Below are positions 52,711 through 62,112 of a stretch of DNA of 64,000 nucleotides, one piece after another. Position 1 is the first letter of the stretch. Each line of letters opens with the position of its first letter. Made by a program: the position numbers and the translations under genes. The stretch comes from PXAP01 sp964421595 (GTDB lineage: Bacteria > Bacteroidota > Bacteroidia > Bacteroidales > PUMT01): positions 62,001 through 126,000 of the forward strand of contig CAYQXY010000009.1 in assembly GCA_964421595.1 (NCBI GenBank). The letters are read 5' to 3'. The notes below the pieces were generated by a model that saw nothing but the letters and a program-made list of their open reading frames with translations, did not search any database and was not told the origin of the DNA.

Positions 52711-55104
52711 ATGAAAATATTTAACCTGATTTCCCCTTTTGCAATAGTTGTTTTATTTTCAGCCTGTTCCATTCCCGGTTCAGACGAACTCCCCAATGAA
52801 AATCCCAAAATGTTTCCCTTATCTGCAGTGCGTTTGCTTGATAGTCCCTTTAAACACGCCAGCGAATTGAATGCCGGTTATGTCATGGCACATGATCCTG
52901 ACAGGCTGCTGGCCCCATTCCTGATAGATGCCGGACTGGAGACCAGGGCGCCAGGATATGGCAACTGGGAAAATACTGGGCTGGACGGCCATACTGCCGG
53001 ACATTACCTTACATCGCTGGCTTTGATGGTTGCGTCGCAGGATAATGAAGAGGCCCGCGATCGGCTTGAATATATGGTAAGCGAACTGGCCCGCTGCCAG
53101 GAAGCCAATGGAAACGGTTACGTTGGTGGTATTCCTGGTGGATTGGCCGTGTGGAAGGAGATTGGGGCAGGAAATATACGGGCCGGTGGTTTTTCTCTTA
53201 ATGGCAAGTGGGTGCCCCTTTACAATATTCACAAGCTTTTTGCCGGCCTGTATGATGCATATGTTTTTGCAAATAGTCATAAAGCCCTCGAAGTGCTTAT
53301 TGGCCTGAGTGATTTTTTTGTGGATATGTGCAACCCCCTTTCCGACGAGCAGATGCAGACCATGTTGATATCTGAACATGGTGGGATGAACGAAGCCCTG
53401 GCAAATCTTTATCACCTTACCGGAAATGAAAACTATCTGAAGCTGGCAAAGCGATTCACGCATAAAGCCATTCTGAATCCTTTGCTTGTTAACGAAGACC
53501 GTTTAACTGGTTTGCATGCCAATACCCAGATCCCAAAAGTTATCGGAATTATGCGTATTGCAGAATTAACAGGGGATGACGACTGGGAAGCTGCTTCCCG
53601 GTTTTTCTGGAGGACGGTTGTTGAGAACCGCAGCGTGGCCATTGGAGGTAATTCCACCCATGAGCATTTTCATCCCACCGATGACTTTTCGTCTATGATT
53701 GAAACACGTGAAGGGCCTGAGACCTGCAATACCTATAACATGATGAAATTATCAAGATTGCTATACCGCAATGGGGGCAATCTGAAGTACATCGATTATT
53801 ACGAAAGAGCATTGTACAATCATATCCTGGGATCTCAGCATCCCGGCCATGGTGGTTTAGTATATTTTACCCCCATGCGTCCGCAGCATTACAGGGTATA
53901 TTCCAATCCAGGTCACACTTTTTGGTGTTGTGTGGGTTCCGGGATCGAAAACCATGCTAAGTATGGCGAGATGATCTATACACATGATAACAGCAACCTT
54001 TACATCAATCTTTTCATTCCCTCTGAGCTGAATTGGGAGGAGAAAGGACTTGCACTTACCCAAACCACAAATTATCCCGAAACTGAGGAAACTGCTTTGA
54101 AATTGTCGTTGAATGCCCCTTCTGAGTTTACCATTTTTATCCGCCACCCCAAATGGAACGATAAAGCCCCGCTAAGGGTGAAAGTGAATGGAAGCAGGGT
54201 AAAAGGAGCCAGCGCACCAGGAGAATACTTTGCCATTACACGCACCTGGAAGGATGGCGACAGGGTGGAGGTAATGTTCGATATGTATACTTATGGTGAA
54301 TATTTTCCTGATAATTCGCCTTATAAGGCTTTGCTTTACGGCCCGCTGGTGCTGGCCGCCGAAACAGGTGCTGAAGACCTGGATGGCATCATTGCCGATG
54401 ACAGCCGTATGGGGCATGTTGCTCATGGCCCCTTGATTTCAAGGGAAGAAACACCTGTTATGATAATTGATAATGATGACTGGGCCAGAAAGATCACACC
54501 TGTAAAGGGTAAACCACTTACTTTCCAAATGAGAAACCTGTTGTACCCCAGGCCAGCTAAAGAGTTAGAATTGATTCCATTTTATCGGTTGCACGATGCG
54601 CGCTATATCATATACTGGGAAGTGTCCAGTAATGAAGGACTGGCAGAAAAGCAGGAGCAACTGAGATTGCGGGAACAGGAACTTATGGCCATAGAGGCAA
54701 TTACCATTGATCAGATCGATACCGGCCAGCAGCAACCAGAATCAGATCATAATATCAGGTTTTATAATTCAGAGGCAGGAGTTTTCAAAGACAGACACTG
54801 GAGGCATGCTGCAGGTTGGTTTTCCTACGAACTGAACGACCCCGGAAATGAGGCTGCAACACTGCGTGTTACCTATTCCGGCAGCGACCGGGATCGTAAT
54901 TTCGATATCCTGCTTAATAATCAATTGCTCACAACAGTACGTCTTGATGGTTCGTACGGTGCAGGTTTTGAGGATATTGACTATCCGATCCCTGCTGAAA
55001 TCGTAAGCAAAAACACTGATGGAAAAATGGATATCAGGTTCAGAGCCCATGAGAATTCAAAGGCAGGAGGGGTGTTTTTTATCAGGTTGATGAAGTCGGA
55101 GTAG
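52711..55104 (+). CDS. GH127 beta-L-arabinofuranosidase-like lipoprotein
   Basis: This 797-residue enzyme belongs to glycoside hydrolase family 127 (formerly DUF1680), which includes beta-L-arabinofuranosidases using a zinc-bound cysteine nucleophile. The lipobox is FSAC. The barrel contains NTGLDGHTAGHYLTSLALM near residue 85. The zinc set matches the characterised HypBA1 pattern: Glu337 and Cys339 in GPETCNTYN and adjacent Cys406 and Cys407 in FWCCVGSGIE, so Cys406 is the expected nucleophile. A C-terminal beta-sandwich follows. It begins an all-plus-strand run that includes a sialidase-like protein, corrinoid methyl-transfer genes and GH43. It suggests an arabinose-containing plant glycan. 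Confidence 0.94.
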   Translation: MKIFNLISPFAIVVLFSACSIPGSDELPNENPKMFPLSAVRLLDSPFKHASELNAGYVMAHDPDRLLAPFLIDAGLETRAPGYGNWENTGLDGHTAGHYLTSLALMVASQDNEEARDRLEYMVSELARCQEANGNGYVGGIPGGLAVWKEIGAGNIRAGGFSLNGKWVPLYNIHKLFAGLYDAYVFANSHKALEVLIGLSDFFVDMCNPLSDEQMQTMLISEHGGMNEALANLYHLTGNENYLKLAKRFTHKAILNPLLVNEDRLTGLHANTQIPKVIGIMRIAELTGDDDWEAASRFFWRTVVENRSVAIGGNSTHEHFHPTDDFSSMIETREGPETCNTYNMMKLSRLLYRNGGNLKYIDYYERALYNHILGSQHPGHGGLVYFTPMRPQHYRVYSNPGHTFWCCVGSGIENHAKYGEMIYTHDNSNLYINLFIPSELNWEEKGLALTQTTNYPETEETALKLSLNAPSEFTIFIRHPKWNDKAPLRVKVNGSRVKGASAPGEYFAITRTWKDGDRVEVMFDMYTYGEYFPDNSPYKALLYGPLVLAAETGAEDLDGIIADDSRMGHVAHGPLISREETPVMIIDNDDWARKITPVKGKPLTFQMRNLLYPRPAKELELIPFYRLHDARYIIYWEVSSNEGLAEKQEQLRLREQELMAIEAITIDQIDTGQQQPESDHNIRFYNSEAGVFKDRHWRHAAGWFSYELNDPGNEAATLRVTYSGSDRDRNFDILLNNQLLTTVRLDGSYGAGFEDIDYPIPAEIVSKNTDGKMDIRFRAHENSKAGGVFFIRLMKSE

Positions 55105-55143
55105 AGGAATTCTTTTTTAATAGATCATGAATATTTAAATGAA

Positions 55144-56289
55144 ATGAAAACTAATCGCATTAAAACATTATCAATTCTGCCAGTAATAATGATTATACTC
55201 TTTTTCTCCTGCACCCAGACTGAAGAGAATCCTTTCTGGGGTGATGGCCAGGAAAGATTTGAGGTTCAGGCTGTCTTTGAGGGTGAACGTTTTCCCAATG
55301 TGGTTGTGGCAATGGATGGAAGTATCATAGCTACCTGGGGAAACAAAGCCTATCAGGTCAGGCGAAGTGAAGATGGAGGCAGCAACTGGGGACCTGTAGT
55401 TACTGTCGCCGATCCCGGTTTTCATGGCGGCGGGGTTACGGTTGATGAAAACAGTGGAGCAATTTTTGCATTTGTTGAAGAAGGTCACCCGGTTGCACCG
55501 CTTACAGTATATAAAAGTACTGATCATGGTAAATCCTGGTTTGAACATGATGTTGTAATCCATCCTGATATAAAAGGCAATGTGCCCTCTATGCATATGA
55601 ATGAACGAGGCATTACCCTGAAATATGGTGAACACGCTGGCCGTCTGATACGCCCAACCCGAAGCTACGGAGGAGGTAATGAAAGGGAATTATGGCCTGA
55701 GCATTATACCAATGCTATTTACAGCGATGATGGCGGTGACACGTGGCACACAAGTGATCCTTTTCCTGCTTACGGTACCGGTGAGGCAACGCTGGAGGAA
55801 CTATCCGATGGACGAATCTATTACAATTCGCGCAGGCATTTGTCAACCGACGGACTAAATCCCCGTATGCGATATATTGCATGGAGTTATGATGGCGGCC
55901 AAACCTGGGAAGATATGTCACTGAGTGATGACCTGCCCGATGGTGATCAGGACAGAGATTATGGTTTGATGGCTGGACTGGTGAGGCTTCCGGTTGATGG
56001 TTATGATATAATGATTTACAGTAATATAGATTCTCCATCAGGAAGGTCCAATGGCACAGTTTGGGCGAGTTTTGATGGTGGTGAAACATGGCCGGTCAAG
56101 CGTCTCGTTGAGGAGGGAGGATTCGCGTATTCATCGATGGTTGCGGGACGTGAAGGTACTCCGGGTGAAGGTTGGATTTATTTAATGTATGAAGGAGGTG
56201 GCCATCCTGATTCACGAGCTTATATAACCCGTTTCAATCTTGCCTGGATAACTGGTGGGCGCGATTGGAGGGAGTTTATCAGTAAATGA
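55144..56289 (+). CDS. BNR/Asp-box sialidase-superfamily lipoprotein
   Basis: This 381-residue protein has a lipobox FFSC near residue 23 and a six-bladed propeller with at least five Asp boxes (SEDGGSNW, STDHGKSWF, SDDGGDTWH, SYDGGQTWED, SFDGGETWP). Such folds occur in sialidases (GH33), exo-arabinanases (GH93) and other glycosidases. The sialidase-specific Arg triad is not clearly identifiable from reading alone, so specificity is open. It starts 39 bp after the GH127 gene and is probably co-transcribed. A GH93-like arabinanase role would fit the arabinose context but is inference. Confidence 0.87.
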   Translation: MKTNRIKTLSILPVIMIILFFSCTQTEENPFWGDGQERFEVQAVFEGERFPNVVVAMDGSIIATWGNKAYQVRRSEDGGSNWGPVVTVADPGFHGGGVTVDENSGAIFAFVEEGHPVAPLTVYKSTDHGKSWFEHDVVIHPDIKGNVPSMHMNERGITLKYGEHAGRLIRPTRSYGGGNERELWPEHYTNAIYSDDGGDTWHTSDPFPAYGTGEATLEELSDGRIYYNSRRHLSTDGLNPRMRYIAWSYDGGQTWEDMSLSDDLPDGDQDRDYGLMAGLVRLPVDGYDIMIYSNIDSPSGRSNGTVWASFDGGETWPVKRLVEEGGFAYSSMVAGREGTPGEGWIYLMYEGGGHPDSRAYITRFNLAWITGGRDWREFISK

Positions 56290-56553
56290 CATATAATTAA
56301 TTTTATTATTGTGGAATATGGATGTAATTTTATTACAATTACCAATTAAAACTTTACTATTACCGGAAATTGAAGATATTACTCTATATTCTATATGAAG
56401 AATTCATTTCATAGAATGAGCCGGAAAAACCCTTTTACCTGGTGTACGGTGAATTATAAATGATTGGAATAATTACAGGAATCATGTTCTGATCTGTCAA
56501 TACGTTGCAGCTAATTGTTTAATTAAAGTGAAATCAAACAAATTATTTATATT

Positions 56554-57222
56554 ATGGAAGAGTTATTCAATCAAATTGCTCATTGTGTTGAATTTGGAAA
56601 GATAAACCAGGCATCACCTTATCCTCCTGATATGAAAGGTCAGGATGGGGCTCATGAACTTACGGCCAGGGCTCTTGAGCAGGGTGCATCTGCAGAGGAG
56701 ATACTGACTAAAGCACTTATTGTCGGCATGGGTAAAGTCGGGGTTAAGTTCCGTGAAAACAAAGTATTTGTACCTCAAGTGCTTATGTCGGCCAAGGCAA
56801 TGAATGCCGCTATGTCGCATTTAAAGCCATTATTTGCCAGCGGTGCAGCAAAGAGAAAGGGTACGTTTATTATTGGGACTGTTCAGGGTGATCTTCACGA
56901 TATCGGGAAGAATCTCGTGGCTATGATGGTTGAAGGAAACGGATATGAAGTAATTGATCTTGGCGTGGATGTAAATGCAGAGTCTTTTCTTGCTGTGTTG
57001 GATAAATACCCGGATGCAGTCATAGGGTTATCAGCCCTGCTCACTACAACTATGGTGAATATGGAGCATATAGTTAAAGCTATTAAGGAAAAGAACCCCG
57101 GGTCCAAAGTATGTGTCGGGGGGGCGCCAGTTACCCAGGATTTCTGTAACAGGATAAATGCAGACCTTTACAGCGCTGACCCTCAGGGCCTGGTTGAATA
57201 CCTTGACAAACTCGCATCATAA
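56554..57222 (+). CDS. Corrinoid (cobalamin-binding) methyl-transfer protein
   Basis: This 222-residue protein is the corrinoid carrier of a methyltransferase system (MtaC/MtbC-like). The N-terminal helical cap covers about residues 1-85 (ALIVGMGKVGVKFRENKVFVPQVLMSAKAM, in parts). The Rossmann B12-binding domain follows. The axial ligand is His115 in GDLHDIGKNLV, with the downstream VGLSALLTTTM and VCVGGAPVTQDF loops. It accepts a methyl group from a substrate-specific methyltransferase and passes it on. It is followed after 201 bp by an MtaA-like gene and lies among glycosidase genes. The methyl donor is unknown. Confidence 0.95.
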   Translation: MEELFNQIAHCVEFGKINQASPYPPDMKGQDGAHELTARALEQGASAEEILTKALIVGMGKVGVKFRENKVFVPQVLMSAKAMNAAMSHLKPLFASGAAKRKGTFIIGTVQGDLHDIGKNLVAMMVEGNGYEVIDLGVDVNAESFLAVLDKYPDAVIGLSALLTTTMVNMEHIVKAIKEKNPGSKVCVGGAPVTQDFCNRINADLYSADPQGLVEYLDKLAS

Positions 57223-57318
57223 TAAAACCTGTTAGCCATTAGCGGATCTTTGGACTGCCTAAACGGAGATTTATCCAAATAAATAATTAAGGGATGCAAA
57301 TAATTTGAGGAGGCTTCC

Positions 57319-57393
57319 GTGATTTCTGAAATTGTGATTTATGAATTGAGTTTAATATGTAATTATGATAAGTGTATGTTATACATGAGATAG
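57319..57393 (+). CDS. Possible 24-residue leader peptide
   Basis: A GTG codon lies 5 bases after a near-perfect Shine-Dalgarno sequence (GAGGAGG) in the gap before the MtaA-like gene. The frame gives 24 residues and ends TAG 30 bp before the next start. Strong Shine-Dalgarno sites are rare in this phylum, so a translated leader is possible. It may equally be a chance frame. Confidence 0.3.
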   Translation: MISEIVIYELSLICNYDKCMLYMR

Positions 57394-57423
57394 TTAATTT
57401 ATAATAGAATAATACTCAAAATA

Positions 57424-58785
57424 ATGCGCGGACTGGATTTAATTAAAAGTGCTTTTAAGCTGGAAACAGTTGACCGTATTCCATGGGTACCTTTCGTAGG
57501 TGTACATGCAGCTAAATTGCTTGGAATTGGTTCAACCGAATATCTGAAATCATCCGGCCATATAGTTGACGGGGTATCAAAAGCCATTGAGTTGTATAAT
57601 CCTGACGGAATCCCCGTGATCTTCGATTTGCAGGTTGAAGCTGAAGCTCTCGGATGCCGGCTGCAATGGCCTGATAACAGTCCCCCTTCAGTTATTTCAC
57701 ACCCGTTGCAGGAGGGAATCAATATCGGCACTCTAAAGATCCCTTCTCCGTCTGATGGCCGTATTGCAGTTATTATGGATGCTGCTGGGCAGATCCGGAA
57801 GAAACATCCTGATATTGCTCTTTATGGTCTGATCACGGGCCCGTTTACGCTGGCCCTGCACCTTATGGGCACCGACATATTTATGAAGATGTTTGAGGAA
57901 CCTGACGAGGTAAACAAGGTAATGAGTTTTTGCACTGATGTGGGCAAAATGATGGCCCGCGGGTTTATCGAATCAGGCTGTGATGTAATAGCCATGGTTG
58001 ACCCGATGACAAGCCAGATAGATCCGGCCTCTTTTGAAACTTTTGTCCATCCATATGCATCTGAAATATTCACATTTATCAGCGAAATGCAGTGCCTGAG
58101 CTCATTTTTTGTCTGTGGCAACGCAAAGCAGAACATTGAAGCAATGTGCAAATGCCGTCCGGACAATATTTCAATAGATGAGAATATTCCGCTTGACTAT
58201 GTGCGCGATACCGCCATGGCCAATAATATAAGCTTTGGCGGTAATATGAGACTGACTACCGTGCTGCTCATGGGAAATGCTGAAGATAGTCAGCGTGAAG
58301 CCCTGGATTGCATGGATACCGGAGGAAGAAAAGGTTTTATACTCGCCCCCGGCTGCGATCTTCCCATGGATACACCTAAGGAGAACATTCTTGCAGTTAC
58401 CCGGATGGTACATGATGATATGCGGCAGGGAGAGCTTAGAGCTTCTTCAGCGGCTGTTTTGGAGGTAGAAAAGCTTGATCTTAGCAGCCACTGGAGCAAT
58501 GATAAGGTGGTAATTGATATTGTTACACTGGACTCAGCCTCATGTGCTCCGTGCCAGTACATGGTTGATGCCGTGGCCAGGGCTTCTCAGCCTTTCGGGG
58601 AAAGGGTCATATATAAGGAGCATAAAATAACAAGCAAGGAGGGGGTTCAGATGATGGCAAGCCTTGGCGTGATGAACCTGCCAACTATTGTGATAGATGG
58701 CAATGCAGAGTTTATCTCACAGATTCCTCCGCTAAACAAGCTGGGAGAGAAAATTGGCGAGTACCTGAAATCAAAGAAGGCATGA
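57424..58785 (+). CDS. MtaA-like methyltransferase fused to thioredoxin-like domain
   Basis: The first 340 residues form a uroporphyrinogen-decarboxylase fold of the MtaA/MtbA type that moves a methyl group from a corrinoid protein to an acceptor. PWVPFVGVHAAKLLGIG and TGPFTLALHLMGTDIFM are family blocks. The zinc HxC motif is altered to FVCGN (Phe for His), but a later Cys in PGCDLPMDTPKENI is kept. Residues about 360-453 form a thioredoxin-like domain with a redox-type CAPC (Cys374, Cys377) and a cis-proline region NLPTIVIDG. This fusion is unusual. It follows the corrinoid protein and precedes a CobW-type GTPase by 80 bp, so it is one unit. The acceptor is unknown. Confidence 0.9.
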   Translation: MRGLDLIKSAFKLETVDRIPWVPFVGVHAAKLLGIGSTEYLKSSGHIVDGVSKAIELYNPDGIPVIFDLQVEAEALGCRLQWPDNSPPSVISHPLQEGINIGTLKIPSPSDGRIAVIMDAAGQIRKKHPDIALYGLITGPFTLALHLMGTDIFMKMFEEPDEVNKVMSFCTDVGKMMARGFIESGCDVIAMVDPMTSQIDPASFETFVHPYASEIFTFISEMQCLSSFFVCGNAKQNIEAMCKCRPDNISIDENIPLDYVRDTAMANNISFGGNMRLTTVLLMGNAEDSQREALDCMDTGGRKGFILAPGCDLPMDTPKENILAVTRMVHDDMRQGELRASSAAVLEVEKLDLSSHWSNDKVVIDIVTLDSASCAPCQYMVDAVARASQPFGERVIYKEHKITSKEGVQMMASLGVMNLPTIVIDGNAEFISQIPPLNKLGEKIGEYLKSKKA

Positions 58786-58865
58786 TTGATTACTTGTTCC
58801 AACGGTTTGAAGGACATCGTGAATTTCCAATAAAGGCAATTAAACTGGATTGAACAGTAGGCGGA

Positions 58866-59945
58866 ATGGTAAACGAAGCAAAATCAAATATAATACCTTT
58901 TTACCTTGTAACGGGTTTTCTGGGCAGCGGAAAGACAACATTCCTGAAGAATGTTCTTGCCACCTGGTCCGGTGAAAAACGTATTGTCGTTATTCAGAAT
59001 GAGTTTGCAGCACAGGGTGTTGACGGTGCCGAACTGAAGCTTGCCAGCTCCGGATTCAAACTTGTGGAGATCAATAACGGCTCTGTTTTTTGCGTTTGCC
59101 TGATGGCCACTTTCGTGGAATCGCTTCAAAAGGTCATCAAGGAATACAATCCCGAGATGATATTTCTGGAGGCCAGCGGACTTGCTGATCCGATAAACAT
59201 AATTGAACTTCTGGGCAGGGAGGGACTAAAAGACAATGTTGGTCTTGCAAATATCATCACCATAGTTGATGCGCCGAACTTTGAAAAGGGTATGAAAATG
59301 CTTCCCAGGTTCAGGCACCAGGTCATGATTGCCGATACGGTGATAGTTAATAAATCAGATATTTTTAAGGGAAGCAGATCTTTTTTGAATGATGAGATTA
59401 GCAAACTTAATCCTTTTGCCGGGATAATTGAGACAGCCTGGTGTGAAACAGATCTGAAAGATTTATTTTTCCCGGAAGATAATAATCCAGAGTCAACCGG
59501 GTCAGGTTCCGAAAATATGGGGGAAATCACTTCCGGCAGGATCACTTTTTTTGAGGCCTCACAGAGGGGTATCAAGGGAGAGGGAAATTTTATCACAGCA
59601 ACCAGGCACAGGGCCGCAGCTTCTCTTACCGGCACAGAGCCGGGAGGGCGACCCGAAATTAATGCATGTGTTCTGAGAGCTCATGGAAAGTTAACCCCGG
59701 AAGGATTGATGCTATTTATTAAAGAGCTGCAGGAGTCGTCACCAAGGATAAAAGGATTTGTCAACCTTACGAATGGAAATGTAATGGCTGTGCAGACGGT
59801 ATTTGAATATTGCGATGTCAGACAGGTCTGTGGATATGAAGGCCCCTCTGAAATAATTGCTTTCGGGAATAATCTGACAGTGCGTCATTTGATGAATTCG
59901 TTTAAAAAGCATTCCGGAAGGAGAATTCAGGATGAATCCGGTTAA
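58866..59945 (+). CDS. CobW/G3E family GTP-binding protein
   Basis: This 359-residue protein is a G3E GTPase of the COG0523/CobW family that helps insert or deliver metals or cofactors. The P-loop is GFLGSGKTTFLKN at residues 18-30. EASGLADP near residue 100 and VNKSDI near 160 are the switch and guanine-specific motifs. The family's CxCC metal motif is changed to CVCL (Cys76, Cys78, then Leu). The C-terminal CobW domain spans about 240-350. It begins 80 bp after the MtaA-like gene. A role in metal or cobalamin handling for the neighbours is inferred from context. Confidence 0.9.
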   Translation: MVNEAKSNIIPFYLVTGFLGSGKTTFLKNVLATWSGEKRIVVIQNEFAAQGVDGAELKLASSGFKLVEINNGSVFCVCLMATFVESLQKVIKEYNPEMIFLEASGLADPINIIELLGREGLKDNVGLANIITIVDAPNFEKGMKMLPRFRHQVMIADTVIVNKSDIFKGSRSFLNDEISKLNPFAGIIETAWCETDLKDLFFPEDNNPESTGSGSENMGEITSGRITFFEASQRGIKGEGNFITATRHRAAASLTGTEPGGRPEINACVLRAHGKLTPEGLMLFIKELQESSPRIKGFVNLTNGNVMAVQTVFEYCDVRQVCGYEGPSEIIAFGNNLTVRHLMNSFKKHSGRRIQDESG

Positions 59946-60027
59946 TCCGTTTAACCTATTTAATCCATTTAAACCATCCTGATGGTTTTCCCAACTATTA
60001 AACTGGTTATCTCAAGATCTGAAAAAA

Positions 60028-60057
60028 GTTGTTTTATATTTGATGAGAATAATTTTG
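60028..60057 (+). promoter_or_regulatory. Promoter for GH43 gene
   Basis: GTTG at 60028-60031 and TAATTTTG at 60050-60057 are separated by 18 bp, close to the phylum consensus. The leader would be about 30 nt. It suggests the GH43 gene can be expressed apart from the genes upstream. Confidence 0.5.
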
Positions 60058-60094
60058 TTGATTTTTTACGTAACAATATATTGATTAGCATTAT

Positions 60095-61162
60095 ATGCAC
60101 ATGAGGAATGATTTTTTCTTTATTTCGTTAGTAATTCTGTATGCTTTCAATCTAAACAGTTGCAGCGGGAACAAGGATACATTGGAGCCGTGTCAATTTG
60201 ATAATCCTGTGGCAACCGGGCATGATCCATGGGTTATTAAAAAAGAGGACACATATTATTTTATTGAATCCAGAGGACGGGGTTTATATGTTTCAGAAAC
60301 CAAAGAACTAACCCTTATAAAAGCAAATCAAAAGCAGATCTGGCAACTATACGGATCAGGGTGGAACCAGCATAATCTGTGGGCACCCGAACTCCATTAC
60401 CTGGAGGGTAAATGGTTTGTCTACTATGCCGCCGGAAAGTCGGGCCCCCCATATACAAGTCAGCGAAGCGGCGTTTTGGAGGCTGTAACTGATGATCCGC
60501 TTGGTGAATATACCGATAAGGGCATATTGTATACCGGCGACAATATTGAAACCGGAGACGATAACAAATGGGCCATTGATCTGACGGTACTTGATCTCAA
60601 CGATCAGCTTTTTGCTATATGGTCCGGCTGGGAGGAGAACCGTGATACAGATAAAACCCCACAGCACCTGTATATTGCTAAAATGGAGAATCCCTGGACC
60701 ATAAGCAGTAACCGCGTAAGACTGTCATCACCTGAAGAACACTGGGAAACAGGCGGACAGCTTGATATACAGGAAGGTCCACAAGTTCTGATAAACGATG
60801 ACGATGATATTTTAATTATCTATTCAACCAGAGAATCCTGGATGCCGGCCTACCGACTGGGACAATTGCGACTTAAAAATCGAAATGCAGATCCAATGGA
60901 TCCTGATAAATGGGAAAAATCAGGCCCGGTTTTTACGGGCACAAAAGAGGTTCATGGAGTCGGTCATGCATGCTTTACCAAATCACCAGATGGTAAAGAA
61001 AACTGGATTATCTATCATACAAAAGCAGATACTGAACCCGGGTGGGAACGCCTTATACACATGCAGCCTTTTACCTGGAATGAATACGGTTCCCCCGACT
61101 TTGGCGAACCCCTTTCTCCCGGAGTGCCCATCACGAAACCGTCGGGTGAGTGCATCTATTGA
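60095..61162 (+). CDS. GH43 family glycosidase lipoprotein
   Basis: This 355-residue enzyme is a glycoside hydrolase family 43 five-bladed propeller; members remove arabinose or xylose from plant polysaccharides. The lipobox is LNSC near residue 20. The base Asp is in ATGHDPWVI. The middle Asp that tunes the pKa is in KWAIDLTV near residue 160, and the acid Glu is probably in DIQEGPQVLI near 229. WAPELHYLEGKWFVYYAAG is typical. It stands between the CobW-type and MetH-activation genes, with its own promoter. It fits an arabinose-containing substrate with GH127. Confidence 0.93.
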   Translation: MHMRNDFFFISLVILYAFNLNSCSGNKDTLEPCQFDNPVATGHDPWVIKKEDTYYFIESRGRGLYVSETKELTLIKANQKQIWQLYGSGWNQHNLWAPELHYLEGKWFVYYAAGKSGPPYTSQRSGVLEAVTDDPLGEYTDKGILYTGDNIETGDDNKWAIDLTVLDLNDQLFAIWSGWEENRDTDKTPQHLYIAKMENPWTISSNRVRLSSPEEHWETGGQLDIQEGPQVLINDDDDILIIYSTRESWMPAYRLGQLRLKNRNADPMDPDKWEKSGPVFTGTKEVHGVGHACFTKSPDGKENWIIYHTKADTEPGWERLIHMQPFTWNEYGSPDFGEPLSPGVPITKPSGECIY

Positions 61163-61255
61163 TAATTACTGAATTTAGCCAGAACCAGAAGTAAGAGCAC
61201 AAATGATAAAGCATAGATTGACAAGCCTCTTTTTTGTTAATTTAATGATTATAAC

Positions 61256-61969
61256 ATGATTCCCCAATTAATGGACCTGAAAATCAATTATATAAACCCA
61301 AAGGATATAAACATTGATCGCAGGGTTATTTGCGGATTGATGGGGATCGATCCGGATGATATTCCTGAACCTTATAACGAAATAATCCGGAGGGAACTGG
61401 ACGAAATAGAGAGCTACCAGAACATTATGGGGGGATTCAAAATTTCGGGCAATATTGATATTAAATCCCCGAAAGGGATATTCTTATATGAAAATATTGA
61501 ATTCATGGCAGGCAGACAGGTGGTCAATAACCTGAAAAATTCAGAGTTACTGGCCCTGTTTATCTGTACGGCAGGGGAGGAGGTCAGTCGCCGGTCAAAG
61601 CATTTGATGAGTTCCGGAAACCTCCTTGAAGGTTATGTAACCGATATGGTCGGTTCACTCCTGGCTGAAGGGGCCATGGATATTCTCCAGGATAGATTGC
61701 GGAAAGAAATGGAGTCAAAAGGCCTCAGAATTACCAACCGTTACAGTCCGGGTTACTGCAACTGGAACGTGAGTGAACAGCACAAGTTGTTCAGTCTGTT
61801 TCCCGAAGACTTTTGCGGGGTCCGGTTATCGGAAAGCGCCCTGATGAAACCGATAAAGTCAGTCAGCGGGGTTATCGGCATTGGCAGGGAGGTGAACTAC
61901 AATAAATATGTATGTGATGCATGCAGTGAGGTTGATTGCATTTACAGAAATTCACGGTTCACTGTCTGA
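61256..61969 (+). CDS. MetH activation-domain protein (corrinoid reactivation)
   Basis: This 237-residue protein is a stand-alone relative of the C-terminal AdoMet-binding activation domain of cobalamin-dependent methionine synthase. The block YSPGYCNWNVSEQHKLFSLF with GVRLSESALMKPIKSVSGVIG matches that domain. The C-terminus has an added Cys-rich tail (CDACSEVDC). Such proteins are thought to reduce and remethylate inactivated corrinoid cofactor. It sits in the corrinoid gene set next to the carrier protein and two UroD-type methyltransferases. The electron donor is unknown. Confidence 0.9.
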   Translation: MIPQLMDLKINYINPKDINIDRRVICGLMGIDPDDIPEPYNEIIRRELDEIESYQNIMGGFKISGNIDIKSPKGIFLYENIEFMAGRQVVNNLKNSELLALFICTAGEEVSRRSKHLMSSGNLLEGYVTDMVGSLLAEGAMDILQDRLRKEMESKGLRITNRYSPGYCNWNVSEQHKLFSLFPEDFCGVRLSESALMKPIKSVSGVIGIGREVNYNKYVCDACSEVDCIYRNSRFTV

Positions 61970-61981
61970 TCTCTTTTTGAA

Positions 61982-62112
61982 ATGTACATCAAATATAAAA
62001 TGGAAAGTTTTAACCACGATGGTAGTATTAAAGACCGAACGGCATTAATTATGCTTTCAGAAGACTTGAATAAGGCCAGATCAATCCCGGGGATACAATA
62101 ACTGAATCCAGT
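61982..62112 (+). pseudogene. Decayed fragment of SbnA-like PLP synthase gene
   Basis: Positions 61997-62112 match the antisense of 45864-45980, the 5' part of the SbnA-like gene, at about 85% by hand alignment with one gap. The frame from ATG 61982 keeps KMESFN and GSIKDRTALIML including the PLP lysine, but ends in TAA after 39 residues. Only about one eighth of the gene is present, so it is a remnant. The rest of 61970-62403 shows no gene. Confidence 0.8.
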
